Positions 33,945-43,025 of a DNA stretch of 64,000 nt are shown here, piece by piece (positions within the stretch are counted from its first letter, which is position 1; each line of letters opens with the position of its first letter). The position numbers and the translations under genes are program-made. The DNA is from Chryseobacterium joostei (GTDB lineage: Bacteria > Bacteroidota > Bacteroidia > Flavobacteriales > Weeksellaceae). Under the pieces are notes generated by a model that had not been told where the DNA came from, ran no database searches, and saw only the letters and a program-made list of their open reading frames with translations. The DNA lies in assembly GCF_003815775.1 (NCBI RefSeq), contig NZ_CP033926.1, positions 1,488,001-1,552,000 on the forward strand, given 5' to 3'.

Positions 33945-35135
33945 TTACTTAGAAAAACCGGATCCGTTAATATTCAAAGTACCACCGTTAATAGATCTTG
34001 GAGTTACCAAATAGTTTACCTGAGGTTTATTGCCAACATTTGCCGGCCAATAATTAGCCCAGCTGTTAGAACCACCATAGTGTCCTGCATCGTTTCTTGT
34101 TAAATCTAAGTCTGTATATTTTATATCAGGACTTCCAGCATTCTCATTCATTCCAGTTACAGTATATGCAACATTATCAAAGTTCATATTCACCGATCCT
34201 GAATTGTTACTTTGGATCATGTTACCTTGCGTTACAAACGGATTGGTAGATAAATTGTAGCTGGCCGTCACGTTAACATTATTATGATTGTTTTGAATAC
34301 AGATATTGCTTTGACCCGGCACAAAAGAAACAGCATTATTCATAATGGCAAGGTCTCCTGTGTTTGTAAGACTATTATCATATAAACCAATGTAAATAAC
34401 AGCTGGATAAAAGTTAGCGGCAGCAGGTCTATAAACTGTATTGTTAATGATTTCATTAGAACTTCCGTCTTTTATACCACGTATCCAAAAAGCGTCACAA
34501 AAATTATTGTGGAACTTAAAAGCATAATAGGGTTGAGAGTTAGCTATTGCTCCTGTAGATATATTACCATAAACCTCAGCATCAGATGTAGCCATGGAAG
34601 TTTCCTGCTGGAAAGAATAGACGGTAATAAACGATGCTTTGTTAGCCGTACATATTCCATGGGAAATCTGCAAAGGTCCATTAATATTACAACCGGAAAT
34701 ATTTGTAGTAGTATTGGCGGTAGTGGTAGACACACTAATCAAGTCACAGTTCAAAATATTGATTGTCGTTCTTCCTCCAACTGCTGCTCCTGTTGTCAAT
34801 ATACCATTAATAGAGTTTACTGTCTTCAGATTGTTAATGGTAATCACTCTTCCCGCTGCCAGGTCAATGTTAACACCTCCCTGAAGAATGTATTTGCTAT
34901 AATTAGTTTCAGAAACAAAAGTCAGGGATTTATTTATTGTCAAATTTTCTATATAAGCTTCTCCATTCGCTTTAGGTTGAACAATGATACGATCTCCGTT
35001 TGAAGCAGCTGTGATAGCTGCACTTATAGTAGAATAAGCTCCGCCGGCTCCGGCATTTCTAACATACAGATCGGCTGCAAAAGCCATGGTACTCGATAAG
35101 CCTGCAAAGGCAATGATTAGTAGTTTTTTTGTCAT
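33945..35135 (-). CDS. secreted beta-helix-like protein, unit 2
   Basis: This 396-residue protein has a signal peptide ending AFAA at about residue 21. The mature chain has the repetitive Asn/Ile/Val strands of a right-handed parallel beta-helix (TINNLKTVNSINGILTTG, IINNTVYRP, LAIMNNAVSF), as in pectate-lyase-like and adhesin proteins. No catalytic triad or T9SS domain is seen. The N-terminus (DLYVRNAGAGGAYSTISAA) matches paralogue 39238 closely. First gene of the two-gene unit. Confidence 0.8.
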   Translation of the reverse strand: MTKKLLIIAFAGLSSTMAFAADLYVRNAGAGGAYSTISAAITAASNGDRIIVQPKANGEAYIENLTINKSLTFVSETNYSKYILQGGVNIDLAAGRVITINNLKTVNSINGILTTGAAVGGRTTINILNCDLISVSTTTANTTTNISGCNINGPLQISHGICTANKASFITVYSFQQETSMATSDAEVYGNISTGAIANSQPYYAFKFHNNFCDAFWIRGIKDGSSNEIINNTVYRPAAANFYPAVIYIGLYDNSLTNTGDLAIMNNAVSFVPGQSNICIQNNHNNVNVTASYNLSTNPFVTQGNMIQSNNSGSVNMNFDNVAYTVTGMNENAGSPDIKYTDLDLTRNDAGHYGGSNSWANYWPANVGNKPQVNYLVTPRSINGGTLNINGSGFSK

Positions 35136-35584
35136 AATCGTATAAAAATTGATTGGTTTAATAATGATATTTTTTGATTTTTAAATTGGATTCATTGAAA
35201 AACAAGAGTTTTAATCAATGAATAAACATTGATCTTGGAATTATTTTCGTTGATAGAATAGTGTAACATCAGAACTCATATAACATCAAACTTCTCAGAT
35301 ATTGCTCAAAGCTTTTGTCATTCCCAAATTGATTTAACCTGCTATGATCTTTTTACAGTATAGCATGCTTTCAGAAAAGAATCATATAGATTCAATACGA
35401 CTTGCTACTTTAAGTAAGTCTCAAAGTTTTAATGCTGTTATTAATTGTTGAAACAATTAGTTGTGATGAATTAGTAAAATAAATGTAGTGTAGTTCATGG
35501 TTTAATTAGTTTTCGTGTTTAGTTTTTAGTTTTTAGTTTTTAAGAAAACAATATAAAGCCATTATGGCTTTATATTGTTGATTG
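35136..35584 (-). promoter_or_regulatory. long 5' leader of unit 2
   Basis: About 450 nt separate the promoter from the beta-helix start. The leader is partly conserved in unit 1 (ATTGATTGGTTT, AATGATATTTTTT, CATGGTTTAATTAGTTTT) and has TTTAGTTTT direct repeats near 35515. It contains no credible gene. Confidence 0.5.
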
Positions 35585-35615
35585 CAAAAGTATTGTTTTA
35601 TTATGGATTTTGAAA
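35585..35615 (-). promoter_or_regulatory. promoter of unit 2 (TACTTTTG box)
   Basis: CAAAAGTA at 35585-35592 reads TACTTTTG on the minus strand. The -33 position, 19 nt away, reads TTTC instead of TTTG (GAAA at 35612-35615). The matching promoter in unit 1 has a perfect TTTG. Confidence 0.55.
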
Positions 35616-35688
35616 TAATAAATCAAGAATAATACTACTAAATATCAGCACTATGCCCTTTGATAAGCTGAGAAACAGAATAGTAAAG

Positions 35689-35720
35689 AATAGCGCCACT
35701 TATTTTTAAGTGGCGCTATT
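35689..35720. terminator. terminator of the RCC1 gene, unit 1
   Basis: AATAGCGCCACTTA pairs exactly with TAAGTGGCGCTATT. The degenerate copy lies at the same place behind unit 2. Confidence 0.85.
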
Positions 35721-35774
35721 ATGAAAGATTTCAAATTTCAAGAGATCTTAGCTATTGTATTAAAACTTTAATGC

Positions 35775-38700
35775 TTATCGCTTAATCACTTTTACCGTTT
35801 TCACGAAGTCATTGGCTGCATTTACTTTAACCAGATAAACTCCTGATGGTAAAGCAGAAACATTAATCGTTCCTTTAGTATCATTGATTGCTTTTGTAAG
35901 TACCAGCTGTCCTGCAGCATTGTAAACTGTTACCGAAAGAATCTTTTGATCAAAAGAAACCATTAAGTCATTCTGTACCGGATTTGGATATACCTTCAGT
36001 TGATCCGACTGTGTTGAAACAGCATCGACTCTTAAAACATCACTCGTAGGGCAACCAACAGGTACAAAAATTGTTCTATTAATAGTTATTCCATCTCCTA
36101 TCTGACCGTAATCATTAAAACCACAGCCCGATAAAAATCCATTGGTACTTATTACAAGTGTGTTAAATGAATTTGCTGCAACAATTTTTCTATCAGTAGA
36201 TGTTCCTATTTTTGTAGGAATATTTTTTGGAACTTTTGTACCATCACCTAGGTGACCATAGGTATTATATCCCCAACTCCAAAGAGTCCCATCTGTTTTG
36301 ATTGCTATGGAAGAGCCATAATAGTCCCCTTTCACACTCTGCCAATCTGTTGCGGTTCCGATTTGTGTTGGATTCAATTTAGCCGTTGTAGTTCCATCGC
36401 CTAATTGTCCAGAGGAATTATCCCCCCAGGTCCAAAGTGTACCATCGGTTTTGATGGCAATAGTATGAGAAACTCCACCAGAAGCATTTTTCCAATTTGT
36501 AGCTGTTCCGACTTTTGTTGGAATAAGTTTTTCCGTTTTAGTTCCATTTCCCAGTTGTCCATTCGTATTACTTCCCCAAGTCCACAGTGTTCCATCGGTT
36601 TTAGTGGCTATAGTATGATTTACAACAGCCGCTATGGTTTTCCAATCATTTGCTGTTCCAATTTGTATGGGGATAGTTTTGTTTATTTTTGTTCCATCTC
36701 CTAGCTGCCCATCTATATTAAGTCCCCAAGCCCAAAGTGTTCCATTTGATTTTAGAGCTACTGTATAATGATCCCCAGCAGCAATATTTGCCCAATCAGT
36801 TGCAGTTCCGATTTGTGTTGGAATATTTTTTGAAATTGTGGTTCCATCGCCCACCTGCGCACTTGCATTATATCCCCAACTCCATAGTGTTCCGTCAGCT
36901 TTAATGGCTACAGTGTGTGCGTATCCGGCTGCTATTTTTACCCAATTTTTCCCGGTTCCTAGTTGTGTTGGGGTAGTTCTCGTAATTGTAGTTCCATCTC
37001 CTAACTGTCCAGCACCATTTTTACCCCAAGTCCATAGCGTTCCGTCTGTTTTGATTCCTATCGAATGATAATTACCAACACTCACACTTTCCCAACAGCC
37101 AGTTTCAGTTGTAGGAAGTGTAGTAAAGGAACCTGCTGGTATCCAATTAACCTGACCAGATCCACAATTAGATGCTACCCACCAATAGTATGTAGTGTTC
37201 GGTAATAAATTTGTCAAATTGGTTGTAGCAGCAGAAGTAACTCCCTCTATACCTCCAAGAACTGAGTTTGTGCTATAAAGATACGAATAGCCTCCACTAG
37301 GAGCTCCAGTTGATCCTGTCCAGCTAAGAGTAGCCGTTTTTGAAGTAACATTTGTTGTTGAAAATTGTGTTGGAAGAGAGCAAATTGTAGGACAAGCAAT
37401 AGAAATAAACGAATTTATATTATTATTAGCACCATTACCTAGCTGTCCAAAATAATTTTCTCCACAAACTTTTAAATATCCATCAATAGTCTTTACAAGA
37501 ACATGATTCTCCCCCACAAAACTCTGCATATTGTCTGATGATGATCCTACTTGTGTAGGTAGCGTAGTATTAATACTTCCAGTTGTACCATTACCTAATA
37601 ACCCTTTGGAATTGTTACCCCATGACCATAATGTTCCATTTGTTTTTGTGGCGAATGTAACACCGTTACCAGCAGATATATTGTTCCAGTTTGTTTCCGT
37701 TCCTATTTGTATAGGTAAACTTTTATTAATGATAGTTCCGTCACCTAAATTACCAAAAGTATTACTTCCCCAGGCCCATAATGCCCCATTTGCTTTTAGT
37801 GCGATTGAGTGATAACTACCAGCAGCAGCACTTTTCCAATCCGTTGCTGTTCCGATTTGAACTGGAGACAATCTACTGACTTGAGTTCCATCTCCTAATT
37901 GGCCATAATAATTATATCCCCATCCCCAAAGTGTTCCATCTGTTTTGAGAGCAAAAGTATGCAGTGAACCTGGTTCTATACTTTTCCAATTAGTAGCTGT
38001 TCCTATTTGAGCTGGCACAAGCTTATTAGTAGTAGTCCCATCACCTAGTTGCCCATAATAATTAAATCCCCAGCTCCAGAGTGTTCCATCTGTTTTTATA
38101 GCAAACGTCTGATTGAATGAAACATGGATACTTTTCCAATCTGATGCATTTCCTATTTGGGTAGGTACTTTTCTGGCTATTGTAGTTCCATCTCCCAGTT
38201 GCCCATAATCATTTCTACCCCAGCCCCATAATGTACCATCTGTTTTTAGTGCTATAGTGTGGCTAAAGCCAATACTAACGCTTTTCCAATCTGTTGCTGT
38301 TCCTATTAGGATCGGTGTATTTCTATCAATTGTAGTTCCGTTTCCTATTTGTCCAGAATCATTGCTACCCCAAATCCATAAGGTTCCATCTGCTTTTATT
38401 CCTGCGGAAAACCCATTTCCTACACTAAGACTCTGCCAACATCCTGTAGGAGTTGGAGTTTCTACATTAATAACATTTTTAAAAACAGGACCCCAAACAC
38501 CAGCATTGTCTTTAATACGGATATTAAATACATGCAAGCCATTAGAAGGTAAAGCAATTCCTGTTTTGGTCAGTTGCTCAAAAGAACTGTCAAAGTTCCC
38601 ATCGGCAGCCAATACCGGAGTACCATTTCCTGCTCCCGGATCGGTATCCCAAAAATATTCGGCCTGTGCAAGAGCCATTAGCGTAGAGGTCTGGTTTTGC

Positions 38701-39218
38701 TGAACACTAATAACATTGGTAAAAACTGGTCCCCAAACACCCGTATTGTCTTTGATACGGACAGAGAATTTGTGCAAACCATTACCAGGTGTAACAATAT
38801 CTGTTTTGGTAAGTTGTTCGAAAACGCTATTGAAATTACCATCAGCTGCCAATACAGGAGTTCCATTACCGGCTCCAGGATCGGCATCCCAGAAATACTC
38901 GGCCTGCGCAAGAGCAATTAGCGTAGAGGTCTGGTTTTGCTGAACATCAATAACATTGGTAAAAACAGGTCCCCAAACTCCCGTATTATCCTTAATACGG
39001 ATGGAGAATTTATGCAAGCCGTTACCCGGTGTGGCGATCCCCGTTTTGGTGAGTTGTTCAAATGCACTGTTGAAATTTCCATCAGTGGCCAATACAGGAA
39101 TACCGTTTCCGGCTCCAGGATCGGCATCCCAGAAATATTCGGCCTGGCTTACGAACACTTGTGCAGGGCACAATATGACCATAAGCAAAGCGATGATACT
39201 ATAGATATAATTCTTCAT
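35775..39218 (-). CDS. large secreted RCC1-repeat protein with T9SS sorting domain, unit 1
   Basis: This 1,147-residue paralogue of the 30476 gene has the same order: signal peptide, three AEYFWD modules, RCC1 block, fibronectin type III domain (KTATLSWTGSTGAPSGG), second RCC1 block, T9SS domain ending VKTVKVIKR. The signal peptide, AEYFWD modules and sorting domain are almost identical to the other copy. The RCC1 blades differ much more, so the exposed propellers appear to diversify while the ends are kept alike. It is exported by type IX secretion. Confidence 0.9.
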   Translation of the reverse strand: MKNYIYSIIALLMVILCPAQVFVSQAEYFWDADPGAGNGIPVLATDGNFNSAFEQLTKTGIATPGNGLHKFSIRIKDNTGVWGPVFTNVIDVQQNQTSTLIALAQAEYFWDADPGAGNGTPVLAADGNFNSVFEQLTKTDIVTPGNGLHKFSVRIKDNTGVWGPVFTNVISVQQNQTSTLMALAQAEYFWDTDPGAGNGTPVLAADGNFDSSFEQLTKTGIALPSNGLHVFNIRIKDNAGVWGPVFKNVINVETPTPTGCWQSLSVGNGFSAGIKADGTLWIWGSNDSGQIGNGTTIDRNTPILIGTATDWKSVSIGFSHTIALKTDGTLWGWGRNDYGQLGDGTTIARKVPTQIGNASDWKSIHVSFNQTFAIKTDGTLWSWGFNYYGQLGDGTTTNKLVPAQIGTATNWKSIEPGSLHTFALKTDGTLWGWGYNYYGQLGDGTQVSRLSPVQIGTATDWKSAAAGSYHSIALKANGALWAWGSNTFGNLGDGTIINKSLPIQIGTETNWNNISAGNGVTFATKTNGTLWSWGNNSKGLLGNGTTGSINTTLPTQVGSSSDNMQSFVGENHVLVKTIDGYLKVCGENYFGQLGNGANNNINSFISIACPTICSLPTQFSTTNVTSKTATLSWTGSTGAPSGGYSYLYSTNSVLGGIEGVTSAATTNLTNLLPNTTYYWWVASNCGSGQVNWIPAGSFTTLPTTETGCWESVSVGNYHSIGIKTDGTLWTWGKNGAGQLGDGTTITRTTPTQLGTGKNWVKIAAGYAHTVAIKADGTLWSWGYNASAQVGDGTTISKNIPTQIGTATDWANIAAGDHYTVALKSNGTLWAWGLNIDGQLGDGTKINKTIPIQIGTANDWKTIAAVVNHTIATKTDGTLWTWGSNTNGQLGNGTKTEKLIPTKVGTATNWKNASGGVSHTIAIKTDGTLWTWGDNSSGQLGDGTTTAKLNPTQIGTATDWQSVKGDYYGSSIAIKTDGTLWSWGYNTYGHLGDGTKVPKNIPTKIGTSTDRKIVAANSFNTLVISTNGFLSGCGFNDYGQIGDGITINRTIFVPVGCPTSDVLRVDAVSTQSDQLKVYPNPVQNDLMVSFDQKILSVTVYNAAGQLVLTKAINDTKGTINVSALPSGVYLVKVNAANDFVKTVKVIKR

Positions 39219-39237
39219 ATTGTTATATCATTAAGTA

Positions 39238-40419
39238 TTATTTAGAAAAACCAGATCCATTGATATTTAATGTACCACCACTGATTATTCGTGGAGTAAC
39301 CAGATAGTTTATCTGTGGTTTAGTATCAGCATTTGCAGGCCAATAATTTGCCCAACTATTTGATCCGCCGTAGTGGCCTGCGTCATTTCTTGTTAAGTCC
39401 AAATCTGTGTATTTTATATCAGGATTTCCGGCATTTGCATTCATTCCGGTTACTGTATATGCTACATTATCGAAGTTCATATTTACTGATCCTGAATTGT
39501 TGCTTTGGGTCATATTACCTTGTGTTACAAACGGATTGGTAAATACATTGTAGCTGGCTGTCACAGTCGCATTCGTACTGTTGTTTTGAATACAAGCATT
39601 GGTTTGACCTACCGCAAAAGAAACAGCATTATTCATAATGGCAATATTTCCGGTAATTGTATTACTATTTAAACTAATGTATAAAGGAGCCACATCACCA
39701 ATATTGGGGTCATAAACGGTATTGTTAATAATTTCGTTAAAACTGCCTGCTTTAATCCCATGAACAGAGATACGAGAGCAAAAATTATTATAGATTTTGA
39801 AAACATAACTTGTTTGTGTGTATGATAACACATTATCAATAGCATTCCCATAAATTTCAACGTCAGATGTAGCAGGGCTGGTATCTGCAGCAAGAGCATA
39901 GACGGCAATAAACTGTGCTTTGTTAGCAGTAACTCTTCCATGGGTAAAATTAATACTTCCTCTAACTGTACAACCTGAAATGTTGGTGGTAGTATTGATT
40001 TGATTAGTATAGACATTATTCAAATCACAGTTCAAAAGATTGATGGTTGTTCTGCCTCCAGACGTAGGTCCGCTAGCCGTGATATCGTTGATAGTATAAT
40101 TCCCAGAGGTCAGGTTACTGATGGTTACCACTCTCCCTACAGCCGGATTGATGGCAATAGTTCCTTTAATGAAATATCTACTATAATTAGTTTCGGAAAC
40201 AAATGTCAGCGACTTATTGATCGTAAGGTTTTCTATATAAGGGTCCCCGTTTGTTTTGGGCTGAATGATGATTCTATCTCCATCTGAAGCAGCTGTGATG
40301 GCTGCACTTACCGTAGAATAAGCTCCGCCTGTTCCTCCATTTCTAACATATAAATCGGCTGCAAAAGCCATAGTACTCGATAGACCTGCAAAGGCAACGA
40401 TTAGTAGTTTTTTTGTCAT
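39238..40419 (-). CDS. secreted beta-helix-like protein, unit 1
   Basis: This 393-residue paralogue of the 33945 gene has a signal peptide ending AFAA. The first 70 residues and last 100 residues are close to the paralogue (DLDLTRNDAGHYGGSNSWAN shared), while the centre differs. It shows a beta-helix pattern with many IxNN turns. First gene of the unit, 19 nt upstream of the RCC1 gene. Confidence 0.8.
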   Translation of the reverse strand: MTKKLLIVAFAGLSSTMAFAADLYVRNGGTGGAYSTVSAAITAASDGDRIIIQPKTNGDPYIENLTINKSLTFVSETNYSRYFIKGTIAINPAVGRVVTISNLTSGNYTINDITASGPTSGGRTTINLLNCDLNNVYTNQINTTTNISGCTVRGSINFTHGRVTANKAQFIAVYALAADTSPATSDVEIYGNAIDNVLSYTQTSYVFKIYNNFCSRISVHGIKAGSFNEIINNTVYDPNIGDVAPLYISLNSNTITGNIAIMNNAVSFAVGQTNACIQNNSTNATVTASYNVFTNPFVTQGNMTQSNNSGSVNMNFDNVAYTVTGMNANAGNPDIKYTDLDLTRNDAGHYGGSNSWANYWPANADTKPQINYLVTPRIISGGTLNINGSGFSK

Positions 40420-40880
40420 AATAGTGTAAAAATTGATTGGTTTTATAATGATATTTTTTTGATTTTAAGCTGAATTCATACAAAAACAAAAGCCTTAATC
40501 AATGAATAAACGTTGATCTTGAAATTATTTTCGTCGATAAAATTGTGTTGCATCATAACTGGTAAAACAGCAATCTTCTTCACATCCTTTTTCACTAATT
40601 GATAGTGGAATACCTGTTATGATTTCCATAACTCAATATCATTTCCATATGATTGGAAAAAATAATCAAATAAGCTATATTTAGTTAAATACAACTTGTT
40701 GACTTAAAGGAGTTTTAAAGATTTACTTTGTTTTAAATTGTTGGAAACAATTAACTGTTATGAATTAGCAGATACCGTATAGTTTGGTTCATTTTCATGG
40801 TTTAATTAGTTTTCAGGTTTTGTTTTTAGTTTTAGTTTTTTGTAATAACATCATCAGTCATGATTCCATGTTATTGACTG
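40420..40880 (-). promoter_or_regulatory. long 5' leader of unit 1
   Basis: About 460 nt are transcribed before the start codon if the promoter at 40881-40911 is used. Homologous blocks to the unit 2 leader are seen. It has no credible gene. Confidence 0.5.
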
Positions 40881-40911
40881 CAAAAGTATATTTTTCTTAT
40901 TAAACATCAAA
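40881..40911 (-). promoter_or_regulatory. consensus promoter of unit 1
   Basis: On the minus strand, TTTG at 40911-40908, a 19-nt spacer, and TACTTTTG at 40888-40881. This is the full Bacteroidota -33/-7 consensus. Confidence 0.75.
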
Positions 40912-41031
40912 TACTTAATAAAAAATAATAGTAATTTTATTACTATTTGAAATAAATAATAAATTTAGAACAACTTGGTTAAAAAATTTGCAATCCAATC
41001 TCTGAATTCAAAATATTTCCAGAATATTCAA

Positions 41032-41190
41032 TTAATTAAATGATGCCCTGAATTCCAGTGGAGAAACTGATGTACGGTTTTTAAATAAACGATGAAAGGA
41101 TTGTGGATGCTCGAATCCTTGCCGGCAGGCAATTTCAGACACTGACATTTCATAGGTGCTATCAAAGAAATTTTCTTGATTTTCATGCAT
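41032..41190 (-). pseudogene. AraC regulator C-terminal remnant
   Basis: A frame of about 52 codons gives the second HTH of an AraC domain: MSVSEIACRQGFEHPQSFHRLFKNRT then VSPLEFRASFN. Stop TAA at 41034-41032. The rest of the regulator is absent, so this is a decayed gene. It lies directly upstream of the serine hydrolase promoter. Confidence 0.75.
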
Positions 41191-41211
41191 AATTTAAAGT
41201 TGATTTAGTGT

Positions 41212-41242
41212 TTTGAAGTTAGATTATTAATCGATAGCTTTG
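41212..41242 (+). promoter_or_regulatory. consensus promoter of the serine hydrolase gene
   Basis: TTTG at 41212-41215, exactly 19 nt, then TAGCTTTG at 41235-41242. The start codon follows about 70 nt later. Confidence 0.75.
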
Positions 41243-41312
41243 GTTTTGCTAATATTCACTTTCCTCAAATCGTGAGGTTAGTGAGAAATAAAACCATGAA
41301 AAATATTCCATT

Positions 41313-42881
41313 ATGACAAAAATAAAATTGTCTCTATTCATTATTACCATTACCACATTATTTGCAAGCAGCAATTTATCCGGCCAAATAACCTCTAAAG
41401 AAGTTGATGCACTTGTAGGTAATGCAATAGAAAAGTTCCATGTTGCAGGGGCAGCTGTAGCCATTGTAAAGGATGGGAAAGTAATTCACAAAAAAGGCTA
41501 TGGTGTAAAATCAATAGACACCAAATCTCTTATTGATGAGCATACAAACTTTGAAATTGCCTCCAACAGCAAGGCTTTTACGACGGCTGCTTTATCCATT
41601 TTAGTAGATGAAGGAAAACTTTCCTGGGATGATCATGTCAAAAAATACATCCCTGAATTTAAAATGTATAATGATTATGTGACAGAAAACTTTACGATAG
41701 AAGATTTATTGTGCCACCGTAGTGGGCTTGGTTTAGGAGCTGGTGACTTAATGATGTTTCCTGATGGTACAGACTTTACCATTAAGGATGTAATAAAGTC
41801 TTTCCAGTATTTCGCGCCTGTTTCTGGTTTTCGAACCCAATTTAATTATGACAATCAATTGTATTTGGTGGCGGGTGAAGTCGTTGCAAGAATAAGTGGA
41901 ATGAGCTGGGAGGCTTTTATCCAAAAACGTATTATGGAACCACTGCAAATGCAAAATTCTTTTAGTTCTATAAACCAGGTAAAAGATATTAGCTTAATGG
42001 CTTCTCCCCATTCCTCAGAATCAGGCAGTATTAAAAAAATATCTTTATACGGGGCAATGGTAAATGGTGCTGCCGGAGGAATAGTCTCCAATGTTGATGA
42101 CATGTCCAAATGGATGCTTGTTCAGCTAAACAAAGGGAAATATGGTTCCGGTTTAGATAAACAGCTTTTTAGCAAAGAAAGACAAAATGAAATGTGGACC
42201 ATCCATACGGTTGATCAAGTTAATCCTAACCCAAGATATAACCAGCATTTCAACGGGTATGGTTTAGGCTGGAATTTATCTGATATGAAAGGAAATTTGA
42301 GTGTTTCTCACACTGGTGGCCTACCTGGAATGCTTTCTATTGTTACTATGATTCCTGATTTAAATCTGGGGATTGTTATTCTTACCAATACAGAAAATGG
42401 AGGTTCCGGAGTTTTCTCATCGGTTAGCCAAACCATTATCGACAGTTATTTAGGACTTAATGATTTCGGTTGGGTAGATAAGTATGCCGCTTATTTTAAG
42501 TCTCAAAAAGAATCCGGGGATGATATAACTAAAAAGGTTTGGGAAACGGTAAGCAAAGCAAAAAACACAGCCATAAAAAACGAGGATTTAATTGGATTGT
42601 ATGAGGATAAATGGTTTGGGAAAATTGAAATTTTCTTAAAAGGAAATCAACTGTGGTTCAAATCTTATCGCTCACCAAAGCTAAATGGTCCAATGAGCTT
42701 TTATAAAGCAAATACTTTTGCCATTAAATGGGATTATAAAGATATGAACTGTGATGCCTTTGCCATGTTTAATTTAGATGAAGATGGAAAAGCACAAAGC
42801 ATAAAAATGAAAGGAATTTCTCCCAATATAGACTTTAGCTTCGACTTTCAGGATCTGAATTTGCAAAGAATAAAAAATTAA
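41313..42881 (+). CDS. secreted serine hydrolase, beta-lactamase class C family
   Basis: This 522-residue protein has a signal peptide ending about residue 25 (NLSGQ). Class C fold motifs are visible: nucleophile SNSK (Ser84, Lys87), YDN (in FNYDNQLY) and HTGG near residue 337. Residues from about 400 form a DUF3471-like C-terminal domain. Members include esterases, D-aminopeptidases and beta-lactamases. The substrate is not determined. It is a single gene with its own consensus promoter and a strong terminator. Confidence 0.9.
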   Translation: MTKIKLSLFIITITTLFASSNLSGQITSKEVDALVGNAIEKFHVAGAAVAIVKDGKVIHKKGYGVKSIDTKSLIDEHTNFEIASNSKAFTTAALSILVDEGKLSWDDHVKKYIPEFKMYNDYVTENFTIEDLLCHRSGLGLGAGDLMMFPDGTDFTIKDVIKSFQYFAPVSGFRTQFNYDNQLYLVAGEVVARISGMSWEAFIQKRIMEPLQMQNSFSSINQVKDISLMASPHSSESGSIKKISLYGAMVNGAAGGIVSNVDDMSKWMLVQLNKGKYGSGLDKQLFSKERQNEMWTIHTVDQVNPNPRYNQHFNGYGLGWNLSDMKGNLSVSHTGGLPGMLSIVTMIPDLNLGIVILTNTENGGSGVFSSVSQTIIDSYLGLNDFGWVDKYAAYFKSQKESGDDITKKVWETVSKAKNTAIKNEDLIGLYEDKWFGKIEIFLKGNQLWFKSYRSPKLNGPMSFYKANTFAIKWDYKDMNCDAFAMFNLDEDGKAQSIKMKGISPNIDFSFDFQDLNLQRIKN

Positions 42882-42925
42882 GCACAATTCAAATAAAGAA
42901 AACCAATATTGTAAAGTTTGCAGAT

Positions 42926-42963
42926 ACAAAATAAGGTGAGTTTAGTAACTCACCTTATTTTGT
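42926..42963. terminator. bidirectional intrinsic terminator
   Basis: A perfect 17-bp stem: ACAAAATAAGGTGAGTT and AACTCACCTTATTTTGT around TAGT, between two convergent genes. Confidence 0.9.
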
Positions 42964-43025
42964 ATAGGTATATCCGGTATTATCACAATAACTTTCTTAT
43001 CATCAAAATACCCGGTTTTCTAATA

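Larger units (their letters stand above)
30388..35615. repeat. tandem 5.3-kb duplication, unit 2
   Basis: The unit contains a terminator hairpin, an RCC1-type gene, a beta-helix gene, a long leader and a promoter region. Each part has a homologue in unit 1 about 5.29 kb away: the gene starts at 35135 and 40419 differ by 5284 bp, and those at 33925 and 39218 by 5293 bp. Confidence 0.9.
35689..40911. repeat. tandem 5.3-kb duplication, unit 1
   Basis: This is the upstream copy of the RCC1/beta-helix module. It has the same gene order, the same 18-19 nt gap between genes and the same type of leader. Its promoter is closer to consensus than that of unit 2. Confidence 0.9.

Noticed and set aside
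30887-34003. Several plus-strand frames over the RCC1 gene
   Set aside because: Repeated Pro/Val/Ser translations are reverse shadows of the tandem-repeat gene.
36405-39245. Plus-strand frames over unit 1 of the duplication
   Set aside because: They mirror the same shadows as in unit 2 and have no start context.
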